From contig DAINOJ010000012.1 of NCBI GenBank assembly GCA_036744005.1, forward strand, positions 1-64,000: a stretch of 64,000 bases of DNA. Reading direction: 5' to 3'. Within the stretch, counting starts at the first letter, position 1; each line of letters opens with the position of its first letter. A model generated the notes under the pieces. The model saw nothing but the letters and a program-made list of their open reading frames with translations, had not been told where the DNA came from and made no database searches. Of this stretch, positions 48,155 through 57,683 are shown one piece after another. The stretch comes from CALCNS01 sp937897315 (lineage in GTDB: Bacteria; Bacillota; JAAYKD01). The translations under genes and the position numbers were made by a program.

Positions 48155-50602
48155 TTATTCTAAATCGGGTTCTTCTTTTGCACCAACTACTTTGGCTAAC
48201 CCTATGACTTGGTCCTCTTCGTCCATTTTCATAATGGTTACACCTTGAGTCGTTCTGCTCATTTGGGAGATTCCTGAAACGGAAGTGCGAATAATGATTC
48301 CATTGATGGTAATGACCATGACGTCGTCACCTTCTCGAACCATACGCACACCGGCAATAGGTCCAGATTTTTCTGTCCTTCTCATTAAATATACACCCTT
48401 GCCGCCACGGCTTTGACAACGGTATTCTCTTATCGGGGTTCGCTTGCCAAATCCATTTGTCGTGATTACCAACAAATCGGCATCATCATTCGCCACTTCC
48501 ATGGCGATTACTTCATCGTCTTCGCTAAGTGTAATCCCTCTAACACCGGTCGTCGCACGGCCCATGGGTCGGACATCGGTAGCGTTAAATCGAATCGCAC
48601 TTCCTTCTTTGGTAGCCAAAACAATGTCGTCCTTGTCATCCGTAAAACGAACACCAATGAGATCATCTTCATCATTCAGTTTAATCGCTTGGATTCCACC
48701 TTTGCGAATATTCAGGTATTGATCCAATCCAGTTTTCTTAACAGTGCCCATACGAGTGCTGAAGATGAGGAACTTATCTTCTTCGAAATCTTTCACCGCG
48801 ACAACAGCGGTGATTTTTTCTTCGTTCTCAATATTGAGTAAGTTGATAATATTGGTTCCTTTTGCTTGGCGACTGGCTTCCGGTATTTCATATACTTTGC
48901 TCTGGAATACCTTGCCTTTATTGGTAAAGAAGAGCAAGTAATGATGGGTTGTTGTAATGAAGAGGTTTTCTACAAAGTCTTCATCTTTTGTACCCATTGC
49001 TGTAACACCTTTACCACCTCTTCTTTGACTTCGATAAGTAGTGGAAGGAAGACGCTTAATATACCCTTGGTGAGTCAAAGTGACCACCACTTCTTCTTCT
49101 GCAATGAGATCTTCAATATTGAGTTCACCTTGGTCCGGAACAATTTCTGTGCGGCGGTCATCACCAAACTCCTCGCGAATACCGCGCATTTCGTTTTCAA
49201 TGACTTGTTTCAATTTTTCAATATCGGCTAGAATTTCCAATAGACGACTGATTTCAGCCATGACTTCTTTATACTCGGCTTCTAATTTGTCGATTTCCAA
49301 ATTTGTCAAGCGACGCAACCGCATATCCAAAACAGCAGTTGCTTGGCGATCTGAGAAACCAAATGTTTCCATGAGTCGGGGTTTTGCTTCGGTATCATCT
49401 TTAGAAGACCGTATGATACGTATAACTTTATCGATATTACTAGCGGCAATACGTAAGCCCTCTAAAATATGGGCTCTTTCTCTCGCTTTTCGTAATTCGA
49501 ATTCTGTTCGGCGAGTCACTACAACTTTTTGATGTTCTATATAATTCTCGAGAACTTCTTTTAGATTCAGTGTTCTCGGTTCGTCGTTGACCAATGCCAA
49601 CATGATGATACCAAAGCTCTCTTGCAGCTGTGTATGTGCATAGAGTTGATTTAATATCACTGCCGGTTTCGCATCTCTGCGAAGCTCGATGACGATTCGC
49701 ATTCCATCCCGGTCTGACTCGTCTCTTAAGTCGGTGATTCCATCAATTTTTCTGTCTCTAGCCAAAAAGGCAATTTTTTCTACTAATTTCGCTTTATTGA
49801 CCTGATATGGCAATTCATTGACAATGATTCGGGTTTTCCCATTTTGCATCCGTTCAAAACGGCTGCGTGCACGCATGACTACAATACCTCGACCTGTGGT
49901 ATAAGCACTACGAATTCCCTGCATACCCATAATGATTCCGGCCGTAGGAAAGTCGGGACCTTTTATATGTTTCATTAAGTCTTCAATAGAGGCTTCCGGG
50001 TTACGCAATAACAATAAAGCAGCATCGATGATTTCCCTTAGATTATGAGGTGGTATGTTTGTCGCCATACCCACCGCAATTCCGGAAGAACCATTGGCTA
50101 ATAAATTTGGGAACCGGCTGGGTAGAACTTTGGGTTCCGTTTGTGAGCTATCATAGTTCGGGATAAAATCTACCGTATCTTTTTCGATATCCCGCAGCAT
50201 TTCGTTGGAAATTTTACATAATCTAGCTTCCGTATACCGCATTGCTGCAGCCGGATCTCCATCGATCGAACCAAAGTTACCATGACCATCTATGAACGGA
50301 TAGCGTTGATTAAAATCCTGAGCCATGCGGACTAAGGTATCATATATAGCGACGTCGCCATGAGGATGGTATTTACCCATGACGTCTGCAACCGGTCTAG
50401 CTGATTTTCGATACGGACGATCGTAGGTTAAGTCGGAATCATACATCGCATAAAGAATACGACGATGAACCGGCTTTAAGCCATCTCGTACATCCGGAAG
50501 AGCTCGGCTAACGATAACGCTCATGGAATATTCAATATACGACTTTTTCATTTCATCTGCTAAATCAACAGGAACAATCTTACCATGAATGAATTCATCC
50601 AT
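48155..50602 (-). CDS. gyrA: DNA gyrase subunit A
   Basis: 815 residues. It cuts and rejoins DNA in the A2B2 gyrase that adds negative supercoils. The catalytic Tyr lies in AAAMRYTEARL, and the GyrA box SQRRGGKG in the C-terminal beta-pinwheel marks gyrase rather than topoisomerase IV. The quinolone-resistance-determining region HGDVAIYDTLVRMAQ is ordinary. It follows gyrB at 18 nt in the same transcript. Confidence 0.97.
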   Translation of the reverse strand: MDEFIHGKIVPVDLADEMKKSYIEYSMSVIVSRALPDVRDGLKPVHRRILYAMYDSDLTYDRPYRKSARPVADVMGKYHPHGDVAIYDTLVRMAQDFNQRYPFIDGHGNFGSIDGDPAAAMRYTEARLCKISNEMLRDIEKDTVDFIPNYDSSQTEPKVLPSRFPNLLANGSSGIAVGMATNIPPHNLREIIDAALLLLRNPEASIEDLMKHIKGPDFPTAGIIMGMQGIRSAYTTGRGIVVMRARSRFERMQNGKTRIIVNELPYQVNKAKLVEKIAFLARDRKIDGITDLRDESDRDGMRIVIELRRDAKPAVILNQLYAHTQLQESFGIIMLALVNDEPRTLNLKEVLENYIEHQKVVVTRRTEFELRKARERAHILEGLRIAASNIDKVIRIIRSSKDDTEAKPRLMETFGFSDRQATAVLDMRLRRLTNLEIDKLEAEYKEVMAEISRLLEILADIEKLKQVIENEMRGIREEFGDDRRTEIVPDQGELNIEDLIAEEEVVVTLTHQGYIKRLPSTTYRSQRRGGKGVTAMGTKDEDFVENLFITTTHHYLLFFTNKGKVFQSKVYEIPEASRQAKGTNIINLLNIENEEKITAVVAVKDFEEDKFLIFSTRMGTVKKTGLDQYLNIRKGGIQAIKLNDEDDLIGVRFTDDKDDIVLATKEGSAIRFNATDVRPMGRATTGVRGITLSEDDEVIAMEVANDDADLLVITTNGFGKRTPIREYRCQSRGGKGVYLMRRTEKSGPIAGVRMVREGDDVMVITINGIIIRTSVSGISQMSRTTQGVTIMKMDEEDQVIGLAKVVGAKEEPDLE

Positions 50603-50620
50603 TTGCTAAACTCCCCCTTT

Positions 50621-52549
50621 CTAAATATCGAGATTTACCGCATCTTTGGCGTGTTTGAGTATGAAATTACGCCTAGGTTCTACTTTTTCACCCATTAACG
50701 TAGTGAACATTTCTTCTGCTCTAGCTGCACTGTCTAGGGAAACCTGTAAAAAAGTTCGGTTCTCCGGTTTCATGGTGGTTTCCCACAATTGCTCCGCATT
50801 CATTTCACCCAACCCTTTGTAACGCTGTACAACAGGCGCCGGTCTATCGCCTAATTTTTCAAGAATTCGATCTCTCTCTGAATCGCTATAGGCGTAAAAT
50901 TGTTGCTTTCCCTTTTTAATTAGAAACAATGGCGGCTGAGCAATATATACATAACCAGCGCGAATGAGCGGTTGCATATAACGATAAAAGAAAGTCAATA
51001 GTAGAGTGCGGATATGACTCCCATCCACATCGGCATCGGTCATGATAACAATTTTATGATATCTTGCTTTGCCAATATCGAAATCATCGGAAATTCCGGT
51101 ACCAATAGCTGTAATAATGGTTCGAATCTCTTCCTGACCCAATACTTTTTCTAATCGAGCTTTCTCCACATTTAGAATTTTACCTCGTAACGGCAAAATG
51201 GCTTGAAAATGACGATTTCGTCCCATTTTGGCAGACCCACCAGCGGAATCTCCTTCCACCATGTAAAGCTCACTGACAGCGGGATCTTTTGTTGTACAAT
51301 CTGCCAATTTACCAGGAAGAGCAGAAACTTCCAAAGCATTTTTACGACGGGTTAATTCCCTAGCTTTTCGAGCAGCGTCTCGAGCTCGAGCGGATATAAT
51401 GGCTTTTTCAATGATTTTCTTACCAATGGACGGATTTTCTTCAAAAAATGCGCCAATCGTATCGGTTGTCACACTTTCTAAAATACCGCGAATTTCGCTA
51501 TTGCCCAATTTCGTTTTTGTTTGTCCTTCAAACTGAGGATCATTGAGACGCACAGAAACAATAGCGGTGATTCCTTCGCGTACATCATCGCCACTTAAGT
51601 TATTTTCATTTTCCTTGATTTGATTGTAACGTCTAGCATAATCATTGACGATACGAGTCATTGCATTTTTAAAACCCAATTCATGGGTTCCGCCCTCTTG
51701 TGTATGAATATTATTTGCATACGTTAAGAGAGTTTCATTGTAAGAGTCGGAATATTGAAAAGCAATCTCTACTTCAACATCGTCTTTGGTCTTTTCAGCA
51801 TAAAATGCCGCATGAATTGGATCTTTGCTTGAATTGATTTCTTCTACAAATTCCTTAATACCGCCTTCGAATTGAAACACTTCTGTTCGTTTTGTTTTTA
51901 CACGTTCATCATTGAATTCAATGTATAAACCCTTATTTAAATAAGCCAATTCTTTCAAGCGTTCTGCAACCACTTCATCGTTGAATTCAATGGTTTCTGT
52001 AAAGATTTGTGGATCCGGTTGAAAACTAACTAAGGTTCCCCGTTTATCACTATTACCTATCACAGATAATTTTTCAACCGGTATCCCTTTCTCAAAACGC
52101 ATACGATATTCTTTTCCATCTATCCAAACCGTAACGCATAACCAAGAGGACAAGGCATTGACAACAGATGCACCTACACCATGAAGTCCACCGGCTACTT
52201 TGTAACCACCATTTCCAAATTTTCCTCCTGCATGCAACACAGTAAAAATAACTTCAACCGCTGGAATTCCCAATTTGGGATGGTTCCCCACCGGCATTCC
52301 TCTTCCATTATCTTCCACAGAAACCGAATTATCAGCATGAATGGTAACAATAATGCGTGTACATGCTCCAATGAGGGCTTCATCGACAGAGTTATCGACA
52401 ATTTCCTGAATGAGATGATGTAGACCTCTCGGTCCGGTAGTTCCAATGTACATTCCGGGGCGTTTTCGTACCGGATCTAACCCCTCCAGTACTTCTATTT
52501 TACTAGCATCATATGTTTCGGTTACAACATGATTGTTCTGATTTGCCAT
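50621..52549 (-). CDS. gyrB: DNA gyrase subunit B
   Basis: 642 residues. GHKL ATPase domain (EIVDNSVDEA, DNGRGMPVG, GLHGVGASVVNALS) followed by the TOPRIM domain (YMVEGDSAGGSAKMGRN, TDADVDGSHI) and the C-terminal gyrase B tail. It powers supercoiling by gyrase. ATG with AAGGAAAAGGG upstream and a strong promoter at 52585-52613. DnaA-box-like sites lie just upstream of that promoter. Confidence 0.97.
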   Translation of the reverse strand: MANQNNHVVTETYDASKIEVLEGLDPVRKRPGMYIGTTGPRGLHHLIQEIVDNSVDEALIGACTRIIVTIHADNSVSVEDNGRGMPVGNHPKLGIPAVEVIFTVLHAGGKFGNGGYKVAGGLHGVGASVVNALSSWLCVTVWIDGKEYRMRFEKGIPVEKLSVIGNSDKRGTLVSFQPDPQIFTETIEFNDEVVAERLKELAYLNKGLYIEFNDERVKTKRTEVFQFEGGIKEFVEEINSSKDPIHAAFYAEKTKDDVEVEIAFQYSDSYNETLLTYANNIHTQEGGTHELGFKNAMTRIVNDYARRYNQIKENENNLSGDDVREGITAIVSVRLNDPQFEGQTKTKLGNSEIRGILESVTTDTIGAFFEENPSIGKKIIEKAIISARARDAARKARELTRRKNALEVSALPGKLADCTTKDPAVSELYMVEGDSAGGSAKMGRNRHFQAILPLRGKILNVEKARLEKVLGQEEIRTIITAIGTGISDDFDIGKARYHKIVIMTDADVDGSHIRTLLLTFFYRYMQPLIRAGYVYIAQPPLFLIKKGKQQFYAYSDSERDRILEKLGDRPAPVVQRYKGLGEMNAEQLWETTMKPENRTFLQVSLDSAARAEEMFTTLMGEKVEPRRNFILKHAKDAVNLDI

Positions 52550-52584
52550 GAAATCACCCTTTTCCTTACTACTTTAACTAATAT

Positions 52585-52613
52585 ATTATAACAAAAAATA
52601 GGGTATTGTGCAA
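52585..52613 (-). promoter_or_regulatory. Promoter of gyrB-gyrA
   Basis: Minus strand TTGCAC (52608-52613), 17-bp spacer, consensus TATAAT (52585-52590), about 36 bp before the ATG. Confidence 0.85.
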
Positions 52614-52702
52614 GGGTCATCCCTTGCTTAGGTTCGCTTATATAAAATAAGGTACAAGTACAAGAACGATAGTACTTTAATAGCACTAGACGCAGTAGAG
52701 TA

Positions 52703-52879
52703 TGTGGATAGTGTGGATAAAAAAATCTCTACATATATATATGAGTTTTTTTACCTGTGGATGAAATTGTGATACCTACGAAAAAACGGTGGATAACTTT
52801 TAAATCCCTGTGTTCTGTTTTGGATAACTAGTACAATGAACAAGTTATCCACATAGCTGTCCACAGAAATTGTGCATAA
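52703..52879. other. Second DnaA-box cluster between remB and gyrB (possible part of oriC)
   Basis: Eight matches or near-matches to TTATCCACA in 177 bp. Exact: 52712-52720 (minus) and 52845-52853 (plus). With one or two mismatches: 52703-52711, 52756-52764, 52788-52796, 52819-52827, 52857-52865, 52871-52879. An AT-rich stretch with an alternating ATATATAT run (about 52720-52750) could unwind. The intergenic stretch 52550-52923 (374 nt) holds only this cluster, the gyrB promoter and the remB terminator. Confidence 0.7.
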
Positions 52880-52895
52880 GTTGTTCCTTGCAATA

Positions 52896-52923
52896 AGAAA
52901 GCTCCGCAATAACGGAGCTTTCT
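52896..52923 (-). terminator. Terminator of the dnaA-dnaN-recF-remB operon
   Basis: Stem AAGAAAGCTCCG / CGGAGCTTTCTT with loop CAATAA immediately past the remB stop. Confidence 0.8.
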
Positions 52924-53151
52924 TTATTCATGAAGTAACTCGTTGATGTCTCCACAGCGTTTGTATAAAGTCGTACTGGCTATGACTGAGGGGACCAAGC
53001 AGGTGCGGGTTAAAACACAGGATTTTATTTTTGTTTTTCCGATTTTTTGCGGTAGAGTGGAAAACAGTGGAGACCGACAGGTTGACAAATCAAAGATCCC
53101 GATGATTTCGCGAATCTCAGAATTGCTGTTTTGTCCAAGGTGTAAATACAT
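52924..53151 (-). CDS. remB: Extracellular matrix regulator RemB-like protein (DUF370, YaaB)
   Basis: 75 residues. The start MYLHLGQNSNSEIREIIGIFDLST matches the YaaB/RemB pattern (LHLGxD...EIIGIFDL), and the end carries STTLYKR, typical of DUF370. It sits between recF and gyrB, the same place as yaaB in Bacillus subtilis, where the related proteins act on biofilm matrix or wall regulation. The frame is short and easy to overlook. It starts 20 nt after recF and ends at the operon terminator. Confidence 0.85.
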   Translation of the reverse strand: MYLHLGQNSNSEIREIIGIFDLSTCRSPLFSTLPQKIGKTKIKSCVLTRTCLVPSVIASTTLYKRCGDINELLHE

Positions 53152-53170
53152 GATTATACCTAACTTTCAA

Positions 53171-54268
53171 TTAGTTTTCTTTCGTCTGTATTCGCCCTTC
53201 TTGTATGCGAATCACTTTACCATGTAACCCGCTTAATACGGGTGGCATCGCTGTAGAACTGATAAAAGTTTGTCCCATGCTTTTCAAGGCTTGAATCAAA
53301 TGATGTTGTCGTTCGGCATCCAGTTCAGAGAGAACATCATCCAAAATGATAATCGGTTTTTCTCCGGTGGTTGTTTCCATAAGCTGAGCTTCGGCTAATT
53401 TTAAAGAGAGTACGACACTTCTCTGTTGCCCTTGTGAACCATATTGTCTTAAGGTTTTCTCGTTCAGATAAACAATAAAATCATCGCGATGTGGACCTAT
53501 GAGACTGGTTCGGCGTAACAGCTCTTCTTTGGTTTTCTCGCACATTTGCTGATATAATTGATTTGCTAACTTTGAATGTTCGATATTGTTGTCCACGGCT
53601 CCCTGATAGGAGAATCGAAGTAGCTCTGTAGAATGTAAAATTGATTGATGAACGGCAGCATGTTTTTCTAACTGCTGTAAAATCTGTTTTCGCTTCTGTA
53701 TTATTGAACTACCATGTTCGGATAATTGCTGGTTATAGATGTCCAATAAAGTGGCTTCTGGGCGTTCTTGTTTGAGAAAAGCATTCTTTTGGTGTAAAAC
53801 TAGAAAATATTGCCCAAGATGATGCAAATAGGAAGGAGATATTTGTGAGATGGCAATATCGAGAAAACGCCTGCGGATGGAAGGATCCCCTTTGACCAGT
53901 TCTAAATGTTCCGGAGCAAAAAACACTACGTTTAGCTGTCCCAGCAAAGAGGCCATTTTGGGTTGAAGAATTCCGTTGATACGAACGATTTTTTTGCCTT
54001 GTCGATTGACATGAAGTTCCAACAAATCGTTCGTCGCCTTCTTTTGTACAAGACCTTTGATATGATAACCCTCTTCTTGCCATAGAATCATCTCTTGATC
54101 ACGGGAAGTGCGATGAGAACGTCCGGTTGCCAGCAAATGACAAGCTTCCAGCAGATTTGTTTTCCCTTGCGCATTCGAGCCAATCAGTAGGTTTACGCCA
54201 GGATCGAAATCTACTTCTAGGGTTAGATAATTGCGAAACGTCACAAGGGACAAATGCTTCAGCTTCAT
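53171..54268 (-). CDS. recF: DNA replication and repair protein RecF
   Basis: 365 residues from ATG 54268; an earlier TTG frame start has no ribosome site. Walker A GSNAQGKTNLLEA, SMC-like signature YGSQGQQRSVVLSLKLAEAQ, and Walker B PIIILDDVLSELD are visible. RecF loads RecA at single-strand gaps during repair. The start overlaps the S4-protein stop (ATGA), so translation is coupled. Third working gene after dnaN in the dnaA operon. Confidence 0.95.
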   Translation of the reverse strand: MKLKHLSLVTFRNYLTLEVDFDPGVNLLIGSNAQGKTNLLEACHLLATGRSHRTSRDQEMILWQEEGYHIKGLVQKKATNDLLELHVNRQGKKIVRINGILQPKMASLLGQLNVVFFAPEHLELVKGDPSIRRRFLDIAISQISPSYLHHLGQYFLVLHQKNAFLKQERPEATLLDIYNQQLSEHGSSIIQKRKQILQQLEKHAAVHQSILHSTELLRFSYQGAVDNNIEHSKLANQLYQQMCEKTKEELLRRTSLIGPHRDDFIVYLNEKTLRQYGSQGQQRSVVLSLKLAEAQLMETTTGEKPIIILDDVLSELDAERQHHLIQALKSMGQTFISSTAMPPVLSGLHGKVIRIQEGRIQTKEN

Positions 54269-54492
54269 TTTTTTGAGACCGGTATCATTTTCCAAGTGCC
54301 AATGGTAGATAATTGAACAATATCATCCGCCCGAAGCTTTCGACCCCGTCGATTTTCCGGTTCTCCGTTGACGAAAACATCTTCTTCTGCTAAAAATTGC
54401 TTTACCTGGCCACCACTTTCCAAAATATTCAATACTTTGATCATTTGGCCCAAAGTAATATATTCACCATGAAATTGAAATTCTTGTTGCAT
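54265..54492 (-). CDS. yaaA: S4-domain RNA-binding protein (YaaA family)
   Basis: 75 residues with an S4 RNA-binding fold: FHGEYITLGQMIKVLNILESGG, FLAEEDVFVNGEPENRRGRKLR. It is the small S4 protein between dnaN and recF in Firmicutes, sometimes linked to ribosome assembly. AAAGGAGAA precedes the ATG. It overlaps recF by 4 nt. Confidence 0.93.
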   Translation of the reverse strand: MQQEFQFHGEYITLGQMIKVLNILESGGQVKQFLAEEDVFVNGEPENRRGRKLRADDIVQLSTIGTWKMIPVSKK

Positions 54493-54503
54493 AGAGTTCT
54501 CCT

Positions 54504-55628
54504 TTACTGTGATAAACGGATGGGGGATAAGAAACCGGTAAATTTGTCGTCGCCTACACCATAAAGGATACCGGCTGCCAGACTGCCTGCTAATTCGAAA
54601 CGAACCATTTCACATTCTAGATTTCTTAGAATATCGAGTAAGAACCGACCATTAAAGCCAATAGTAAGATCTTCTCCGGTTTTTTCAACAGGAATTTCTT
54701 CCAATAATTGTCCCAGTTCCGGAGAATTCGCAGAGATAATGAGGAGTTGGTTTTCAAATTGCATGCGCACAATGTTGGATCCGCGATTGTCATCCCGAGT
54801 AATCAACAAACTACGTTCAATGCTGTCAATCAGGTTTTTGCGAACGACGAGAATATGACTATTTGGCACTTTGCGCATGAGGTCTTTCGCACTTTTGAAG
54901 GGATATTGTCCATCGATTAATCGAGTTTGTAAAGTGATTCGATCGAGTTGTACGCTCATGTGATTTTGAGTAAAGCGCAAGGTAATTGGAGTATCCACCG
55001 AATCCAACAACTTCTCTAACTCTCGAATACAAGGATTTGGAATAATGCATTCAAAATCCTCATCGGCGGCCGACACTTCTAGCACATATTCTGCTAGTCG
55101 AAATCCATCCATTGCCAAAACACGGTGACCGTCTCCACCGAGTTTCAGTAACATACCAGTCATGACCGGTCTTGCTTCATCTTGAGATATGGCATAACTG
55201 ACTTTACCAATGGCTTGTTTCAGTATGTTTTGTGGAACAGACCAACTTCTCTCGGTGGGCATCGCTTGCGGTAAGGGAAAATCCATTGGATCCATGCCAC
55301 GCAATTCCAGTTTGATTTGATTTCCGGTTAGTTTAACGGAATACGAGTCGGGGCTCATGTTCATGGCGATGAGCCCTTCCGGCAAACGACGGATTAAATC
55401 GGCTAAAAAGCGAGCCGGTAAAACGATTTGACCATGCTCTTCCACTTCTGCTCGAACTTTAACTTGTAGTGAGAGCTCTAAATTGGTCCCAGTGATTTCC
55501 ACTGTTTGGCTATCTAATGTTTTAATTAGCAAACCCGTGACGGCAGCTTGGGGATACTTGCTGGGAGCAATGCGTTGAGCCAATGAGACGCCAAATAGTA
55601 AATCTTCTCGGTCAAATTTTACAATCAT
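54504..55628 (-). CDS. dnaN: DNA polymerase III beta sliding clamp
   Basis: 374 residues with three clamp domains. Typical segments include VLPARFLADLIRRLPEG in the first domain, YAISQDEARPVMTGMLL in the second and IGFNGRFLLDILRNL near the end. The clamp encircles DNA and holds the polymerase. It follows dnaA at 24 nt. ATG with AAAGAGGGA upstream. Confidence 0.97.
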   Translation of the reverse strand: MIVKFDREDLLFGVSLAQRIAPSKYPQAAVTGLLIKTLDSQTVEITGTNLELSLQVKVRAEVEEHGQIVLPARFLADLIRRLPEGLIAMNMSPDSYSVKLTGNQIKLELRGMDPMDFPLPQAMPTERSWSVPQNILKQAIGKVSYAISQDEARPVMTGMLLKLGGDGHRVLAMDGFRLAEYVLEVSAADEDFECIIPNPCIRELEKLLDSVDTPITLRFTQNHMSVQLDRITLQTRLIDGQYPFKSAKDLMRKVPNSHILVVRKNLIDSIERSLLITRDDNRGSNIVRMQFENQLLIISANSPELGQLLEEIPVEKTGEDLTIGFNGRFLLDILRNLECEMVRFELAGSLAAGILYGVGDDKFTGFLSPIRLSQ

Positions 55629-55652
55629 GGTGTTTCCCTCTTTCTTACGTCT

Positions 55653-56993
55653 TTATAGTTGGATCTGCTGAATCATTTCTTTAATAAAACGATCTAGCTT
55701 GGTATCACTGCTCCGCATTTCGTCGATTTTTTCAATGGCGTGCAGAACAGTAGCATGGTCGCGTCCACCAAACGCTTCTCCGATTTTCTTTAAAGAAGTG
55801 TCGGTCATGGAACGAGACAAATACATAGCCACTTGACGGGGGAAGGCAATATTCTGAGCACGAGTTTTCGCTTTCAAATCGGAAATGGTAATACTATACT
55901 GGTGCGCTACGACTTCCTGGATAAGATCAATCGTAATCACTTTGATTTTTTGGGAAGAGAGGGTATCTTTTAATGTATCGTTAACAAAGTCAATGTTGAC
56001 GGTTTGTCGCATCAATAACGAACGGGCATTGACTCGCAAAAGTGCTCCTTCCAGTTCGCGAATATTGCTTTTGATGTTTGTAGCAATAAAATACAAGACA
56101 TCATCGGAGACATTCATAAACTCTTCTTTGGCTTTTGCTTGTAAAATGGCTACTCGGGTTTCTAAATCCGGAGGTTGAATATCGGTAATCATTCCCCACT
56201 CAAAGCGGGTGCGAATTCTCTCTTCTAGGGCAGGGATTTCTTTAGGCGGACGATCACAGGCAATAACAATTTGCTTCTTTGCATTATAAAGTGCATTGAA
56301 GGTATGAAAAAACTCCGTTTGGGTTTCTTCTTTTTTCGAAATGAATTGTATGTCGTCAATGAGCAATAAATCAACATTGCGATATCGTTCACGGAACTCT
56401 CTGGTGGTATCATTACGTATAGCAGAGATAAATTCGTTTAAAAAATGCTCAAAGGGTATATAAACGATTCTCGCCATAGGGTTATTTTTATAGATATGAT
56501 TTCCAATGGCGTGCATCAAATGAGTCTTTCCAAGACCGACTCCACCATAAATAAAGAACGGATTATACGTTGTTCCCGGGGCTTCGGCAACCCTTAACGA
56601 AGCGGCATGAGCAAATTCGTTGGATTTTCCCTTAACAAAACGTTCAAACGTATATTTCGGGTTCATGGCATTATACGGCATATCTAAAGGAGAGAGATCT
56701 GTGTTTTCGGTTACTTCAAACAAATCGGGTTCGTCTTCTCCACCAGACATGGGAGCAATGATTTCTACTTGTAAGGAGAGTCCCGTGGCTTCTCTTATGG
56801 TGTCTCGAATGGTTTTGCTGTAGTTTTCCTGGATAAATTTTTGCAAGACCGGATCGGAGCTGTTGAGTATGAGCGTGTCATCCACTAAACTAACAGGAAA
56901 CAAACGAGTAAAGAAGGTGTCAAAGATAAATTTTTGTAATCGAGGTTCCAGCTTTTTCAAGGTCACCTGCCAAATAGTACTCAAGTCGTTCAT
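55653..56993 (-). CDS. dnaA: Chromosomal replication initiator DnaA
   Basis: 446 residues from ATG 56993 with AAGGATG upstream; an open frame extends 21 codons further but without a ribosome site. Domain I about 1-80, AAA+ domain III with Walker A GGVGLGKTHLMHAIG and Walker B LLIDDIQFI, and domain IV with GGRDHATVLHAIEKI that binds DnaA boxes. It opens oriC and loads helicase. The upstream DnaA boxes, one over its own promoter, suggest autoregulation. Confidence 0.97.
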   Translation of the reverse strand: MNDLSTIWQVTLKKLEPRLQKFIFDTFFTRLFPVSLVDDTLILNSSDPVLQKFIQENYSKTIRDTIREATGLSLQVEIIAPMSGGEDEPDLFEVTENTDLSPLDMPYNAMNPKYTFERFVKGKSNEFAHAASLRVAEAPGTTYNPFFIYGGVGLGKTHLMHAIGNHIYKNNPMARIVYIPFEHFLNEFISAIRNDTTREFRERYRNVDLLLIDDIQFISKKEETQTEFFHTFNALYNAKKQIVIACDRPPKEIPALEERIRTRFEWGMITDIQPPDLETRVAILQAKAKEEFMNVSDDVLYFIATNIKSNIRELEGALLRVNARSLLMRQTVNIDFVNDTLKDTLSSQKIKVITIDLIQEVVAHQYSITISDLKAKTRAQNIAFPRQVAMYLSRSMTDTSLKKIGEAFGGRDHATVLHAIEKIDEMRSSDTKLDRFIKEMIQQIQL

Positions 56994-57027
56994 GGTTGCA
57001 TCATCCTTGCTATTTCTTAATGAAAAA

Positions 57028-57056
57028 AAGATATCCACAATAACGGTTGACTTCAA
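57028..57056 (-). promoter_or_regulatory. Putative dnaA promoter with a DnaA box over the -10
   Basis: Minus strand TTGAAG (57051-57056), 17-bp spacer, TATCTT (57028-57033). A DnaA box (ATATCCACA, 57031-57039, one mismatch) overlaps the -10, placing DnaA where it could repress its own gene. Confidence 0.5.
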
Positions 57057-57371
57057 AGAATCAGACCAGGGAGTTTTCCTCCGAACTATCCACGATGTGT
57101 TTATAAAATGTGGATAACTTTTGAGTGTTTTCTTGCTTCTTTCGAGAGTTAAATGTGGATAAGAAGGTCAATAAGCACCTATATTGAAGAAAAGCTCTGA
57201 TTTTTGCGCAATATGAGAGCGTTTTTTCGGAAAAAAGACGGGTTATGAACAAACTTGTCCACCTATGTGGATAACTCGAAGAGAAATGACACTTATCCAC
57301 ATCCCATCGTCCATATATTAACATAGGACGGGGTAGTTATCAACACCTTTTTCCTCAACCGCTGTGGGTAA
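57031..57371. other. oriC: oriC: main DnaA-box cluster upstream of dnaA
   Basis: Exact boxes at 57109-57117, 57154-57162, 57266-57274 (TGTGGATAA) and 57293-57301 (TTATCCACA). Near-matches at 57031-57039, 57086-57094, 57255-57263, 57337-57345 (TTATCAACA) and 57363-57371 (TGTGGGTAA). The gap between dnaA and rpmH (56994-57502) is otherwise non-coding and carries the dnaA and rpmH promoters. Genes diverge on both sides, as at a bidirectional origin. Confidence 0.9.
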
Positions 57372-57396
57372 GTTTATAAAAGAGAAAGCGAAATGA

Positions 57397-57425
57397 TTGA
57401 CAGCATTGATTTTTTCGATTATAAT
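57397..57425 (+). promoter_or_regulatory. Promoter of rpmH
   Basis: Consensus TTGACA (57397-57402), 17-bp spacer, consensus TATAAT (57420-57425). Among the best sigma-A promoters in the window; a DnaA-box-like site ends 25 bp upstream. Confidence 0.93.
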
Positions 57426-57502
57426 GAACTTCATACTATGTCATTGCCATCATGCTTGTTTGATAACCTCAAACGAGTGGTAATAGAAGGAGGTGTCCGA
57501 CA

Positions 57503-57637
57503 ATGCTGAGAACATTTCAGCCCAATGTACGAAAAAGAAAAAAAGATCATGGTTTTCGTAAAAGAATGTCATCACACGGGGGTCGCTTAACCATCCGCCG
57601 CCGTCGCCTGAAAGGCAGAAAAATATTAACTGCGTAA
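57503..57637 (+). CDS. rpmH: 50S ribosomal protein L34
   Basis: 44 residues, full L34 length: begins MLRTFQPNVRKRKKDHGF and continues RKRMSSHGGRLTIRRRRLKG, with the typical Arg/Lys content and an end KILTA. GAAGGAGGTG lies upstream of the ATG. It is the first gene of the rpmH-rnpA-yidD-yidC-jag block on the rightward replichore. Residue 2 is Leu where most homologues have Lys. Confidence 0.97.
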   Translation: MLRTFQPNVRKRKKDHGFRKRMSSHGGRLTIRRRRLKGRKILTA

Positions 57638-57663
57638 AAAGGCCACTTGGGTGGTCTTTTTTT
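57637..57663 (+). terminator. Terminator after rpmH
   Basis: Stem AAGGCCAC / GTGGTCTT with loop TTGG, followed by TTTTTTT. Confidence 0.85.
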
Positions 57664-57683
57664 CCATGTTCGCAAGAATCTAT

